This document shows, one piece after another, positions 1-11,963 of a stretch of DNA of 64,000 nucleotides. Position numbers and translations under genes: made by a program. The notes under the pieces were generated by a model. It was not told the DNA's origin. It did not search any database and saw nothing but the letters and a program-made list of their open reading frames with translations. Source of the DNA: Trichobilharzia szidati (taxonomy: Eukaryota; Platyhelminthes; Trematoda; Strigeidida; Schistosomatidae); contig OX235279.1 of NCBI GenBank assembly GCA_944472155.2, positions 157,626,199 through 157,690,198 of the forward strand, in the 5' to 3' direction. Each line of letters starts with the position of its first letter. The stretch's first letter is position 1.

Positions 1-1949
1 CAGACGTGTGGTAACCTGAAAATAAATAGTCATCGGGATGTGATAACGTCACAACCAATATTGTAGTACACCAGTTTACATGCATGTTTGTAGATGCATA
101 TACATAGGGAAGAATAACTGCGATTTTCAGGTCAGGATCGAGGGAACATATACCTAAATGGTTTGGAAAAAAATCATAAACCTCGACTGTCGCAGGTTGT
201 AGACTACCGGACTCATCCATAGTAAATGTTAGTGTTATAGATGCATACTGCAATACGTTGAAGCGATAGTCATTTTGTAAAACCGAATCCACCCACATAA
301 ACGACCTGATACGGCCAAGGGTCGGTAGACTTTGGTCTTCCTCTCGAAATGCTCACATGTAGCCACGCGTTCGTAGGCATTGCTGGGTAAGTTCTATGCA
401 CTGCCTTTAATCGGAGAGGGTGTTTCTCATAAAGGTAAAAGGGTAAATGCAAACGCCTGTCACTCATAATCGGATTGGTGGACGTACTGATCTACCTATA
501 GGATCTGAAAAATCCTGATTCCAAATCTATAGTGTAGATATGCTCCAAAATCCGAAAGGATCGAATGGCGTATCAACCTGTCTTGGTCACCGATAACCAT
601 GGGAACGCAGCCCCTAACGCTGCTTCACTACCTTGTGCAGATGTCAAGTTTAAGTCTGGGAGTGGGATGGACCCTTAAGATAACCACCCGCCCCAGTTTG
701 TGCATCCCAGCAGTATCCCAGACCTCTCACAAACTATGAGGTTCTGTGTGGTGCATCACTTGAAGCCCATAACGTACCAAGTTTGTGTCTCAGTAATAAC
801 AGCAATGATAAAAACAGGTGAATATTATCATTCGTTTAGAGATTAATTTGCATTTCCTGCCAACTAACTTTGTTTGACTGTCACTCACCGGTAAGTTGAC
901 AAATCCCATATAGGACGACATGCGCGTTCTGGATCCCAGCGATAGTCACACAACCAGATAAAATACATATCATCATGTTGCACAACCTGGTATGGATGAA
1001 ATTACGCCGGATGTTACCTCGGTCAACTCGACAGACGTGTTGAATCATTATGATTAGAAGCCACTGACAATCAGAAGACGTAAGTGTTAATCACACTGTT
1101 TTATTGCAGTTATCCCGCGTAAGTGGTCGGCTGTCAAGTAGATGGACAACTAGTGTGGTGTTCTCAAAAGGACAGTAACGTACCATTCATTTATTCACCT
1201 AACACACAGTTAGGCATTGTACGTGATAACTGCAGTGAAATAATTACCTGATTAACATTCAGATTACAACATAGCTCATAGGTCACGGTTTGGGATTCTG
1301 CCACGAACCAGGTTTTCATTTCAGCCTTAATCATCACCCGGCTACAATAATAGTTGAATTAACACTTCAGTCTTCTAGGATTGAGATCAGAAGTTGAATC
1401 ATTAGTAGTTATTAATGTGGTAGTGAGAAAACATGAATTCAAATCAATCCTGAGAAAAAAACAAGGTGCAACAATTTAAGAATGCTTCCCAACAACGCAG
1501 GTTCACAGGGAAACTAAACTATGACATGCCACACTGCAAACTTCGCTCGATACCGAAGATCAGATGGCCAACCAAAAACAAGAATTCTGGCAAGTGCACA
1601 ACAGACATGCAGAAGAAAATCGCTGTAAACTGGATCGTTGAATGGCATCATATCCCAGGAAAGTGAAACTCGAATGAAAATTTGACGAGATTCGCATGAA
1701 GGAGACTGAGTTAAAAAGAAACGAAAATTTATGAGGAATCGTTGAGCCAGAAGCTAGACTAGAATGCAAAGAACAGAGTGAAATGGTGATGTGCTGCTGC
1801 AGAAGCACAACGTTCCATTAGGAACCCATGCGAATAACAACAATAATTACATAAAATCTGATAAATTGGAAAAAAAAATTGGCAAAAACAGGTATGCCAT
1901 TATAAAAACAACGAGTTAATCCTGATAACCAAAAAACCTTTTTTTTTAC
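1..1949. other. Intronic/flanking DNA, no gene recognised
   Basis: This stretch lies downstream of UBA2 exon 7 on the minus strand, so it should be UBA2 intron 7. I looked for the next conserved UBA2 block on the minus strand and did not find it. Apart from the dispersed repeat at about 500-815, only short low-value frames are present (for example 270-467 minus and 1466-1666 plus), and none resembles a known protein. Confidence 0.5.
500..815. repeat. Dispersed ~300 bp repeat, copy 1
   Basis: The block aligns by eye with 8638-8935 in the same orientation. Both contain aatccgaaaggatcgaatgg, then gcgtatcaacctg, then ccatgggaacgcagc, and end near a caagtttgtgt motif. The copies differ at roughly one base in five to ten and carry indels, so they are old. 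I cannot assign the family and see no coding potential. Confidence 0.7.
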
Positions 1950-2140
1950 CTTATCCCATACTAAAAACTTGTCTCCACCGCCATCTTCTACTTGTTTTTG
2001 TAATTTTTCAACCGAATTCAAGAAGATTTCAAGCCAACCAGATGTGGACAATCTACGTTGATCTCGTAGTTCATAAGAATTCGATGAGTCATGTGATGAA
2101 CATGATGATTCTTGAAGAAGACAAGAAGAAGGAGGAGATG
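1950..2140 (-). CDS. UBA2: UBA2 exon 7
   Basis: The exon is 191 nt, with acceptor ttcttacaag and donor gtaaaa. It begins in phase 1 from exon 6 and ends in phase 0. After a Ser-rich segment it encodes [20 protein letters not shown] and then [13 protein letters not shown], matching the family block that ends in W-D-K before the second half of the adenylation domain. It is separated from exon 6 by a 6.9 kb intron filled with transposons. Confidence 0.85.
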
Positions 2141-5100
2141 CTTGTAAGAAATAAACTAGTAAACAAGAAATCACATGATTTGAATATATATACATATTCG
2201 ACAAGGGACCCATATAAACGTTGAACAGGATTTATCAATAACTATTCAATCTAAAGTTGTATCACTCCCAGGAACTCCAACAAACAATTTATCCAAAGAA
2301 CTGTACAGAAAATTGAAACACTTAACAGAATCCTGTGATCACTCCATCAAATCTGCAACCCAGTTTGTGAAGAAAATCAAGGGCATTCAAGTAGATGACC
2401 AAGAAATAATGGCATCCTTCGATATCACCGCAGTATATACTACGATTAGATAGAAACTAGTAAAAGAGACCACGACGAACGCCTCCCACAACACTCAAAA
2501 ATGCAACAAACAAGATGGATGGAATGCATAAACCTATGTCTAACAACCTATTTTCAATTCAATGGCCAAATATATGAATAAATTAATAGAACACCCATTG
2601 GATGGGCCATATTAGGTCTGATTGCAGAAGCCATGATGCATAGACTTGAAAACATAATCCTACTGAAGATCAAACCAAAAATTTGGATACGTTACGTTGG
2701 TCACACGTTTAGATAAATAAAAGCAACGACTTAGACAAAACCCACAACTTAATATACAACATCTTCAACGACACCACATTCACAAGAGAAGAGGTGTCCG
2801 AGGACAAAATTCCACTTTTGGACGTCTTATTCAAGCGAAAAACCACAGGAAAATTAAAAACTCGAGTTCAGAGAAATTCACCCCACACACAATAAGATTT
2901 CCATGCGGACATTATCTAAGAGAGTCAGAGCAAATTCCAGCTGTCTTTCTGTCTGTTTTCGACATAGAACTTTGCACATATGTGCGGCAGTTCAAGTCGC
3001 CACACTCCATGTAGCACACAAAGAAAGAGAAGAAAGTAGGAGAAATGCATATTAGAGACAGTAAACAGAGGTGGGAGACAAAGGAATAGTAATAACGAAG
3101 AACAAAACAGTTTAATTGGAAATCATAAGTCACAAGGAGTGGATGCATCTGCGCCAGCCACTGAGAACGATTTTGAGCTATGTCACCAATTGTTTCCAAC
3201 CATTGGTTTTTACCGTCCCGAGGACCTCAACCAGGAAGTCTACACCTTCCGACGTGGCTTAGACTAACTGTTGTAGATTTCATTGACTGGTGCCATGTTT
3301 TCGTTTGACTGCCACTGGCTCTTTTCCAGCCTGACCCTATGTCAGCTAACATTGCCTGTCGAGGAAGGCGATGACTAGACATACGTAACACATGTCCTAA
3401 CCATCTCAGTCGATGTAGCTACTTCACAGCCTCGTCGATTGATTTCCCCTCCTTACCTAGCACTCGACGCCTAACCTCAATATTGCTCACCTTATTATAC
3501 CACTTCACACGGGAGATAGAACGCAGACACCTATGATGGAACACAGATAATCGTTTCATGTCCTCCACTCTCAATGGCCAGGTCTCACAGCCATAAAGGA
3601 GGACGGAGCGGACTGATGAGCAGTACACACGCCCTTTGGTCGATAGTCGGATATCACGTCTACGCCAGAGACGGCGTGAACTGGCATATGCGAAACTAGC
3701 CCTCTGTATCCGTGCTGAGATTTCGTCAGAGATCAACCCGTTGGGGCTGATGGTACTTCCCAAGTAAGTGAAGCAGTCAACGTGCTCTACCACTTCACTT
3801 CCTATTTCTAATCTAGGAGTCGGTGTAGTCCAATCCTGTAAAATCATCTTACATTTGGCGGGAGCGAATCGCACGCCAAATATTCGTAGATTGCAGCTCA
3901 AGGTGTTCAGAAGACTCTGCATTTTGTCAGCGTCCTCGCCTAGAAGGACTATATCGTCTGCATATTCTAAGTCAACGAGATTATTCCCTGGTAGCAAGTC
4001 AATCCCTGAGTCGCTGAAGTCAGTTAGGGTTTAGTCCATTAGTACATCTATGATGAAGTTGAATAGAAATGGGGAGAGTGGGCATCCCTGACGGACGCCA
4101 CTAATCGTCACCACTTCAGATGACAACTCGCCGTAAGCCCTCACTTGGATGCATGAGTACGAGTAGAGTGCCTTAATCAGTGCAATGTATTTTCTCGACA
4201 TTCCCTTTACAGCCAAGCATCGCCAGAGAACCTCTCGGTCGACAGAATCGAATGCCGCCTTTAGGTCAAGAAATATAATGATTGTTGGACGCCGGTAGGA
4301 ATGCCTATGTTCTAGAATCTGTCGGAGGGTGAAGGTATGATCAATACACCCTCTTCCTGGCCTAAAACCTGCCTGGTTTTCTCGTGTTTGTGCCTCCCGA
4401 GCACCACTTAGTCTACGCATGATTATTGAGCCTAGGACTTTAGATACTATATTAGTCAAGCTAATCCCTCTGTGATTATCACAGAAAGACTTGTCTCCCT
4501 TCTTGTATATCGGGATAATCAGGGACTTACACCAACCCGATGGGACTTCCTCTGATTCCCAGACGCTGCCTAGAACCTCAGTTAATGCAGACATTAAACT
4601 GTCTCCACCGTACTTAAATACCTCTGGAGTCATTCCATTAGGTCCCGCTGCTTTGCCTTGTTTCAGATTAGTGACAGCTTTAGTAACCTCAGTTAAGGAA
4701 GGAGGACCTGTGTCTATATCCCATTCAGGGAGGTGTTGGATGTTCAGCAGGTTAAGTGTGGCTGTAGGCCAATTAAACTGCTCCTCATAGTGCTCTTTCC
4801 AGCGTTCCAGTCGTCTATCCTGGGAGCTAATTATGGTGCCATTTTTCTCGGAGATTGTTTCACTTATCATTTGCCTTTTGCCACCTGTTTCCCTGTTAAG
4901 CCTAAATAGTTGGCTGGTGTTACCAATCGCAGATGCCTTTTCCATCTCTTTCGCTTTTGTCGCCCACCACTGTTCGCGGTCGTTGCGATGACTTTTTGTT
5001 AGTTTTAGTTCAAGTACCTTTCGCTCCTCATCATAATCGGAGCTCGCTGGAATCAGTCCTCTTGCGTCAATCAGTTCGGATGAGGCGGTAGAGATCCAAT

Positions 5101-8100
5101 GGCTTTTACTAACTTTAGGTTTTAGCTTATTAACAGCTTTCCCAGCTGTGTCTACAGCTAACAGTATGTTGTGCCAAGCTGCCTCTGGGGAAGTCCTGCT
5201 GTCGACCTCAGGTATTCGTTTCGCTATTTCTTCCTTAAATAAGGACTCAGTGTCTCGATCCAGTTGGGGACGTAACTGTTACGCTGCCGTCAATTTCCTA
5301 TGTCCATTTAGTCGTAAGCATAAACGTGCGCGAACCAGAGTGTGATCAGAGTCTACGCACGTGTTCCAGGAGGAGCGACAGTCTTCTACTGACCCTCGCC
5401 AACCATACCCTATGGCTATGTGGTCTATGTGAGTCCAGCGTTGATTTGGTGATGGAGGTCGCCAGGTTACACAATGTCTCTCTGCGCCTAAAGTTAGTGC
5501 TGACTAGGGACAGATGATTATCTGAGCAAAACTGTAGAAGACGATCACCGTTGTCGGTTCGTCGGCAGGGAACTCCATATGTACCACCAGGTAGAAGTCA
5601 TCTTTTAGTTCATCCGAACTGCAGTCTGTTGGGGCGTAAGCGGAGACCACGAAAAGGCAAAGACGGGTAGCACCGTCTTTCCTTCTTTTAACGGACCCAT
5701 TCAGATGGACCGCACACATTCGACTATCTACTGGGATCCAGTCAAGAAGTGATTTTTTCCGCCCTTACACTCAGTACTATCCCTACACCTGCGAGTCCTC
5801 GCGAGATAGTTTTGCAGATTCACCTTGATGACCGGGTGAGGTAAAGTGCCAATTGCAGCACTCCTACCTTAAGGAAAACTGAAGAAAAATATCTCATGCA
5901 AGTCCCCTAAAAACTAGATATCCACGAAACTTCATTAAAAAACACCTACCTCCAAGCCAAACAACCAAATCGAAGACCCCCAAGGAAAGCACAAAGAAAA
6001 TCATCTTGCCGTAGATAAAGAGAGTCTCAGAAATCATTGCAAGACTATGCAAACCTATAGGAATTGATGTCGCACACAAACCAACAAAATCACTTCACTC
6101 AGATCTGTGTCAACCAAAAGACGTAACAGCGAAAGAAGATAAAGCCAACATCATCTACAAAATACATGGCGACGATTGTGATAAACAGTGCATTGGCCAA
6201 AGTGGACACCTTCTTTGTCTTCACATCCACGAACATAAAATAGCCTTAAAAAGACATGGTATCCACTCCATCATACCGCTGCACACAGACAACCATGGAC
6301 ATCAATTCGACTGAGACAACGTTCAAATATTAGACAGAGGAAACACCGAGAATGCCAGAGGAATTTTTGAAGCCTGGTATCCTAGTGAATCAGCAATTAA
6401 CAGGCACATTGACATAGGCGAAATTTGCCGATCGATAAGAAGGAAATCTCACACACAAAGGGCAAAACTTCAGGTCACGGAAACAATCAAAACCAATACA
6501 AAGAGGGTGTGAAAACAGACAAGAGCAGCCAATCAGGCTAAAGGTCACCATGAGAGATGACTAATAAACTCGTTGAGAAATCTAAAAGCTCACTTCGAAT
6601 TGAAGTATGCACTGAAGATGCCACCTAGTAAGGCAATGAAAGCTTAGCAAGTAAGCCATCCACTTCAGAGAACACAACTATATCAAAATCATCCACCTGA
6701 GCTACAAATCTGCTCCATTATATCTAAAGTATAACACTATTTCTAGTTTGTTGAGATCCCATTGATTTCGAAGCAGATTCCGTCAAGAACCAATATTACA
6801 TAGTGGAGCTATCGAGAAACATGAAGTGGTCAGAAGTGACTTCCAACCATCCTTCTACAGATTGTATTCTAAGCAGATGTGAGAACACTACTATATGGCC
6901 AATGGGTTGGAGCACAACGGTTCAAGAAATCAAAGTTGTAAGGCCACAGTACGATGCGGCTGGCACCTGACAACGTCGTTAGCGACGAGCTGTAGGTTAT
7001 GTTCGATGAGATACCCTGGGTCCAGTATTGGGACAGATATTAACAGATAACATCGGTTGGCGGTGGCATCGCCCCAACAACTGAAAGGAATTCATAGGCT
7101 ATTGGGACCCAGTCCAGTGGCTGAGTAGTCACTTGGTCTCCTCCAAATCCAACGTACCTGGATTAGAGCTCTCATAGAGTCATGCTGATGAATTGATGGA
7201 ACGACCCAGACAATGATGAAACAGGTGTCTACTGCACTATGACTTTACTCTTCATTCTGCTGAATTGTTACTATTTGTCATATAGTGCTCCTACATGGTT
7301 CAGAGACTTAGCACATCACCCAAAAGCATCTCCAACAAGTTACCACAGGCTTTCATCAACAGCTGTCTTCACCGGAAACTGAAGATCATATGATCAAAAA
7401 CGGTCAGCAACAAGCGACGGGCAATAATCCGGACGACATCGTATTGCCCAACAAATGAGTAGAAGGAAATGGAGATGAGTTAGATCTATGCTGAGATCAT
7501 TGAGTGAAATAACGTAATAGACTGTCGAATGAACTCAAATCGGAGTCCAGCAGTAACTTGGGCAAGATCATATGTAGCTTGTAAGCAGTCATGTAGGCAG
7601 CTGAACATGATAGTAGAGAACTGAATGGAATAAGATTACTTAACAACAAAAATTACGACCTTTTATTTCTTGGTAGAATTTTTGCCAGTCAAGAGGGGTC
7701 CACGTTCAATTCCCAGTCGACGTGCATCCCAAAACCTCACTTAGCCGGTAGTAAACCCGATAAAAAGGGAACGTTGGGAGTGTTGCTAGTAAAACTACTG
7801 CTATTTAAACTTGAAAGTGTGAAACCCTATGGTTCTGTGTGGAATCCAAAGGAATCAAATGAAAAAATTCCTTGAACGACAAGTGTAACGACAGAAGGCA
7901 AGAGTCAGGCAACAGATCATTTATTAAGGAAATCGACGCATATTTATATATTTTCATGTACATTACTATGGATATTTAAGTAAACAAACAGTCTTCCGAT
8001 TGGTTGTTTCTCACGTAAAGTTAATCTTTCATCTATTTGTGACTGTTTCTTGAATGTCAAATCCTCTATATGTTAACTGCATCCGCCTACGCAAAGTCTG

Positions 8101-11100
8101 CTGTGGTCGGTTTTGAATCAATCTTTGTTCACATTTTCTCACGACAAATCTTGGGAACGTAAATATTGACGTAAATTACTGTCTACCAATTTGGCTAGTA
8201 GACAGCTCTCACCACACAAGTATGCATATCAAAATAATCAAACACAACTTCTTTTTCTTCACTAAGGCCTTAGTCGTTGATTCTATCAGTGGAAATAGTA
8301 AACAAACACTTCAGCTTATTTTAGTCCTTAACAGCCGTTTATCGAAGCATACAACTGAAAAGTGCATATGTCGATGCCAATAGAAATCAAGTAAAAGGAT
8401 GTGTCTACAAAGCAGTCGAGTGTGATATCCTGATCACTACGTGATTAAATCAAAGGGAAAAAAATGACGAAATGTGATTAAATAGTCACTTGCACCTCCA
8501 TGTAGCTGAACAATTAGCCACACCTATTTTGTGACATCTAGTAATACCACCTAGTTGCTTAAACCTTGAGTAGATCTTTCAAAGTTCTGACCCCAGATCG
8601 TACACTAATGAGCTACAAATACAGGTCTACTTCTGGGAGCTGGTAAACCCTGATTCCAAACCTATGGTGTACACATGGGCTCCACAATCCGAAAGGATCG
8701 AATGGCGTATCAACCTGCCTTGGTCACCGACAACCATGGGAACGCAGCTCCTGATACAGCTCCATTGCCTTGTAGATAAAACTTCAAGTCAAAGGCTCGG
8801 CGGAGGTGGTCCCATAAGACAATCACCTGCTACGGTCTAGGCAGTATTCCAACCCTCGTACAAACTATGACATTTTGTATACCACATCTTTTGGTGCCTA
8901 TAGTAAACCAAGTTTGTGTTTTAATGATAATTATACACATTAAATCAAAGGAACTAGATGTCTCACCCTTAGACATGAAAATTACCGTGTTAGGTCGACT
9001 TGACAAATGAAGTATGTCATTCTGAAAATGATACACAAAATATTTCACAGAAGAGAAGCACTAAGTCAAAATTTAATGATTACCTGAGCTGTAATTTATT
9101 GCCTTCTTCAATGTAGACATCTCCAATGGAGTTGGTTCACGACGATCCTGACGATCTACCCATAGATCACGCATACCGACCAAAGTGACAATATCACGAT
9201 GAAATAATCTCCAAGCCAGTGAACTACTAGCAGTAGATGATAACTCGTTATCTGTTGAATTAGAATGATTAGCTTTGTTAGACCACAACTGTCGAAACCA
9301 TTCTCTTAGGGTTAACTGATTAGGTTTATTTAAGTCTGAATTGTTCAAGCCATCCGAATTATGTGTATCATTGGCTTCATTGGTGGGGCTACTCGAAGGC
9401 AACTTCACTTCACTTTGACTATGATTACTATTATTATTGTGATTATGTAAATCTGGATCTGAGAAATCTGGAGAGATATCTTCATCGTCAACATCCGACT
9501 GACCAAATAACTGGCTAAAAGTTTTCATTTAGATATGAAAAAAAGGAAAATGTTCAACAGACTTTCTAACCATTTTATATTCAATTAAAGACAAAAAGAT
9601 ATAGAATTATTTGAGCTGAAATAACTTCTGAAACTAACCGAGATGTGAATACCGTTTCCAAATAAAATGATCACGATTGCTTACTCATATTTACATACCC
9701 AGCTAACAGTTATGCAAAGTTGAATGATTGCATTTCAACACAGAACTTTGCAAAAAAAAGTACAACAGTTCATGCTGTAACACTGCACTTAACACATAAA
9801 GGTAAGCAAAAGAGAGAAAAAGATTGAAAAGAACTGTAATGAAGAGAATTGTGAGGGAGAAACAATAGTAACAAGTTTAATAGATATGGAAGATCGTAAA
9901 CAGCGTGCATTTGCGACACTGAGAACGATTTTGAGCCATATCACTAATTGCCTCGAGCTATTGGTTCGTAGCATCCCAAGGACCACAAACACGCAGTCGA
10001 CACCGCCCTATGCGGCTGGCTTATAGCAACAGGCGAAGACTTTATGGACTGCTCCCAGGTTTTGGCTTAACTGCTCCTAACTATTTTCCAATCGGCAACC
10101 CCTGCTCCTGGACGAAGGTGTCTCTGTATGAACAGCATGTGCCCTAGCCAAATTAATCGATGTAGAAAAAAGGTCGTTCGGTGTTTAGATGACTTCGATA
10201 TGAATGGCTAGCAAGCATTACTGATTGACTTGACTGGTGTCCAACTCATGTCAATCAATTAATAGTATATAGAGTGATACATTCATGCTCTTTCATCGCT
10301 ATTCACTACAACTCAACAAGTATATGTATGTTCGTGAACTACTGCATAATGCTTAGTGATACTACATGTTGCCCAAAGTTCAGCACGGATTGGCGCACCT
10401 TTTACGCAGCTGATCAAAGTCAATTAACTACACTGTCTGAAGCACAGCTTCACCTGCTGCAATTACGTATTAAATATAACAGAAAAAAGTCGAAAAAGTG
10501 CCTGTGGAAAATAGTTCATACAATCGACCACAGCAAGATTAGAAATCACCATCCTAAACACCGATTACATTGGAAAAAAAGATATTTTCACCACATGATA
10601 TTTTTGTGACGTAAAACTCAACACAGACTATCTTACTTGAATAAATATTTTGCCCATACAACACAATGGATTGGTTCAGACGGTGTATTACGTATAGTAC
10701 AAGCAGGAAAGTGACGTTGACCTAAACCACGAGGTTGACATTCATAACATCCAGTACGAAAAGTTAAGACACCATCCAAATTTGATGACTCCTCTGTTCG
10801 AATGGCAGGAAGCAATGGTTCAACTTGTCCCAAGTAACCAGCAGTGCCGGATTCGACTAAAGGAATCTTTGCCGATATACACATACGATTAACATGTTTT
10901 CGTGCAGCTGTCAGGGTAAAATATAGGACAAATGCAATTCAATAATCAGACATGATGAAATAATACAAAAATGTTTTGTTCCAGATGATGTGTCATACAC
11001 GCACATCCCGTAGGAGGAACTCTTTGGCTATTAAAAGTAATATGTTTACTGGACTTGTCAATAAATGACCATTTGATCAACCACTATTATCAGACTCTGT

Positions 11101-11922
11101 GGCTTGGGGACTTATTACGAACGGCTCATTGTCTCCTAGCTGTGGAATCCGTCGAAAGTGAAGTTGGCCAGCTTGAATTGAGGCATAGATTTTTTTTCTA
11201 ACAGTTCTATTGGTTTAGAATCTATTGGTAAGTTGTGATATCATTTGGCAGGAATCAAACAAACCAAATGAATTTGTGGCTCCACACGTTATCATCATAC
11301 ATGCCTCAGAATAGTAGTAGTGGTTAACGCAACTATTTATTACTTACACGATTGGAAATCTAACATAAAAAGTATCACTTTTTAAAATCACGAAAAACGT
11401 ACAAAATTAGGATATATTTACCAAACAATCACTTTATTAGTGCAATACTGTTATTGGTTGCATAACCTTGTGGTTTATTTCTTAAATCTAATGTGACAAA
11501 AATTTATACCAAATCCTCAATAATAAAATACCACCTATTGGTAACAATGACGCCTACGACTAAACGCAATTATGCAACGATATAGTAGAATTGGAAAAAT
11601 GTTAATTAAGCAGTAAGAATATGTACAGCAGAATGTTATCATCAGCACTACCAATACATTAAGCCTGAAATTCCATAACTACACAAGTGGTTGCTAGAAC
11701 TAGTGAAGGCATTCTAATCTTATCTGTTAGTAGGAAAATAAACACTGTTTCAGCTTTACCTTTGCTACCGACATGCCAATGTATTGTTGTAATAATGAAC
11801 TGTGGTTTCCTCAATCTATGTAGAATTCTATTTATTGATAATGTACTAACTGGATGCAATACTGTAGTAAAAATGCTGAGAATTCTATTCTGCATCACAT
11901 GTACTGTTTTGGAATAAAGCAA

Positions 11923-11963
<41 letters not shown>

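Noticed and set aside
1818..2213. 131-codon frame as a whole gene
   Set aside because: Only 1950-2140 is coding (UBA2 exon 7, with splice sites); the flanks are intron.
7170..7250. Hammerhead ribozyme (ctgatga ... gatgaaac near 7180-7230)
   Set aside because: The core spacing and flanking stems do not fit the schistosome hammerhead; only the short motif is shared.
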